Positions 63,340-64,000 of a DNA stretch of 64,000 nucleotides are shown here, piece after piece (position 1 is the stretch's first letter; every line of letters starts with the position of its first letter). The notes beneath the pieces were generated by a model. It did no database searches, was not told the DNA's origin, and saw only the letters and a program-made list of their open reading frames with translations. The DNA is from Globicephala melas (Eukaryota; Chordata; Mammalia; Artiodactyla; Delphinidae): the NCBI RefSeq assembly GCF_963455315.2, contig NW_027207353.1, positions 496,001 through 560,000 of the forward strand. Reading direction: 5' to 3'. Made by a program: the position numbers and the translations under genes.

Positions 63340-64000
63340 ATGCAGAGCAGAGGCCACCGCCTCCTGGAAGCTGCAGCACGCCTCCGCTTCTGCACGGCAA
63401 ATCAGGGCCTTACTTCCAGGCACGGGTTCACGCTGGGTGTGCCGGGAGCCACACAGCGTGCTAAGAGGCTGACTCTCTCCTCCAGCGGAGTGACTTCAGG
63501 TACGAGGGCGGGCCTCGCAGTGTTCCAAGCACAGCGTTCTCTCATGGCAGCTCACACAAGGGCCATGACAGAGTCTTCCTGGGCACTTGGCACTCACCAG
63601 CCATGCTGTCCTGAGGGCGTTCGAGGGCTCCGGAGATGTAGCGCTCCTCAAGGAACGCGCAGGGTGTGGTTGCCCAGCACCCGGCACGCTCAGGGGTCCT
63701 CCGAGGGAATCAACCAGTGGACCTCGACGTTGCTCAGCCGGCCCACAGGTGTCTGTCTGGAGGCACTCAGTGACCTTGGAGGGAAAATGATGCACACCCG
63801 TGGGGCCTAGGAGTCCCCGGACGTGTACTTCCTTTAAAGCAAAGCGACTAAGAACTCCTGGAAAGAGCTGCATGCCTCCCTTTCTGCACGGCTACTCAGG
63901 GCCTAACCTGGAGGCGAGTTCTCACGTTGAGGTTCCCTTTAGCTCTAGAGCCTGTCATGCGGACCGCCACCGCGGCCACGGAAGCCCCTGGTTGAGAGAG
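63340..64000 (+). repeat. Satellite monomer M47, right-truncated by the window edge
   Basis: First 661 bases of a unit. State: 7A 378G 434A 512A, 561G, 640C. The G-A-A hybrid matches M1. The array plainly continues beyond the window. Confidence 0.95.

Larger units (their letters stand above)
1..64000 (+). repeat. Head-to-tail satellite DNA array, 1,378/1,379-bp monomer, about 46.4 copies
   Basis: The same sequence returns every 1,378 or 1,379 bases across the whole window, always in one orientation, with no interruption. The shorter and longer units differ by a one-base change near the unit end: junction A reads CCAGAAAG (offsets 1353-1360), junction B reads GCTAAAG. Of 45 complete copies, 26 have B and 19 have A; two of the A copies (M36, M41) also carry a one-base deletion and so are 1,378 bp. 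Informative offsets are 7 (G/A), 154 (A/C), 378 (G/A/C), 434 (G/A), 512 (C/A), 561 (G/A), 640 (C/A), 741 (G/A), 812 (A/G), 1068 (T/A), 1210 (G/A) and the junction. Monomer entries list 7, 378, 434, 512 and junction, then only departures from the default 154A 561G 640C 741G 812A 1068T 1210G. Composition is roughly 60% GC. Strand is arbitrary. Family name not determined; bovid satellite I or primate SST1/NBL2 types are candidates by size only. Confidence 0.98.

Noticed and set aside
1..64000. CRISPR array
   Set aside because: The repeats are 1.38 kb and contiguous, with no short repeats separated by unique spacers and no cas genes.
1..64000. rDNA intergenic spacer or a protein-coding macrosatellite such as D4Z4
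   Set aside because: No rRNA-like sequence, no homeobox or other protein domain, and the unit is shorter than these arrays.
1..64000. Firm assignment to water buffalo or cattle satellite I, or to primate SST1/NBL2
   Set aside because: Length and composition fit several families. I saw no EcoRI, BamHI or NotI site of the kind I associate with some of them, and I cannot compare sequences. A BLAST or RepeatMasker search of one monomer would settle it.

Overview
The window is one uninterrupted head-to-tail satellite DNA array. A monomer of 1,378 or 1,379 bp repeats about 46.4 times from the first base to the last: 45 complete copies and two cut by the window edges. There is no unique sequence, no recognisable gene, no RNA gene, no transposon insertion, no inversion and no spacer DNA. 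I number the copies M1 to M47, placing the (arbitrary) unit start at an ATGCAG shortly after the one-base length variant.

The organism is almost certainly a eukaryote and most likely a mammal. The reasons are the long (about 1.4 kb), near-identical, non-coding tandem units, their GC and CpG richness (roughly 60% GC and about 80 CpG per unit by hand count), and a sequence in every complete unit that matches all nine core bases of the mammalian CENP-B box. From memory, families of similar size and composition are the bovid satellite I group (cattle '1.715' satellite, about 1.4 kb; a water-buffalo counterpart of similar length) and the primate SST1/NBL2 macrosatellite (about 1.4 kb, CpG-rich). 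I cannot assign the array to any of these without a database search.

Layout: copies differ at only about a dozen informative positions plus rare private changes, so neighbours are about 99% or more identical. The variants fall into linked sets and form a fluid higher-order pattern. Copies M12-M16 (15097-21988) recur as M18-M22 (23367-30258), six units later. M7-M9 (8205-12340) recur as M24-M26 (31637-35772), seventeen units later. M35-M38 (46801-52313) recur as M40-M43 (53693-59205), five units later, sharing a one-base deletion. M44-M46 (59206-63339) show the same state at every marker. Hybrid copies mark past recombination or gene conversion.

The monomer itself contains an older internal duplication: two stretches 494 bp apart are clearly related. 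The many open frames on both strands result from GC-rich, stop-poor sequence copied many times; none looks like a gene. The best-supported biological role is structural, as part of a centromeric or pericentromeric array able to bind CENP-B.
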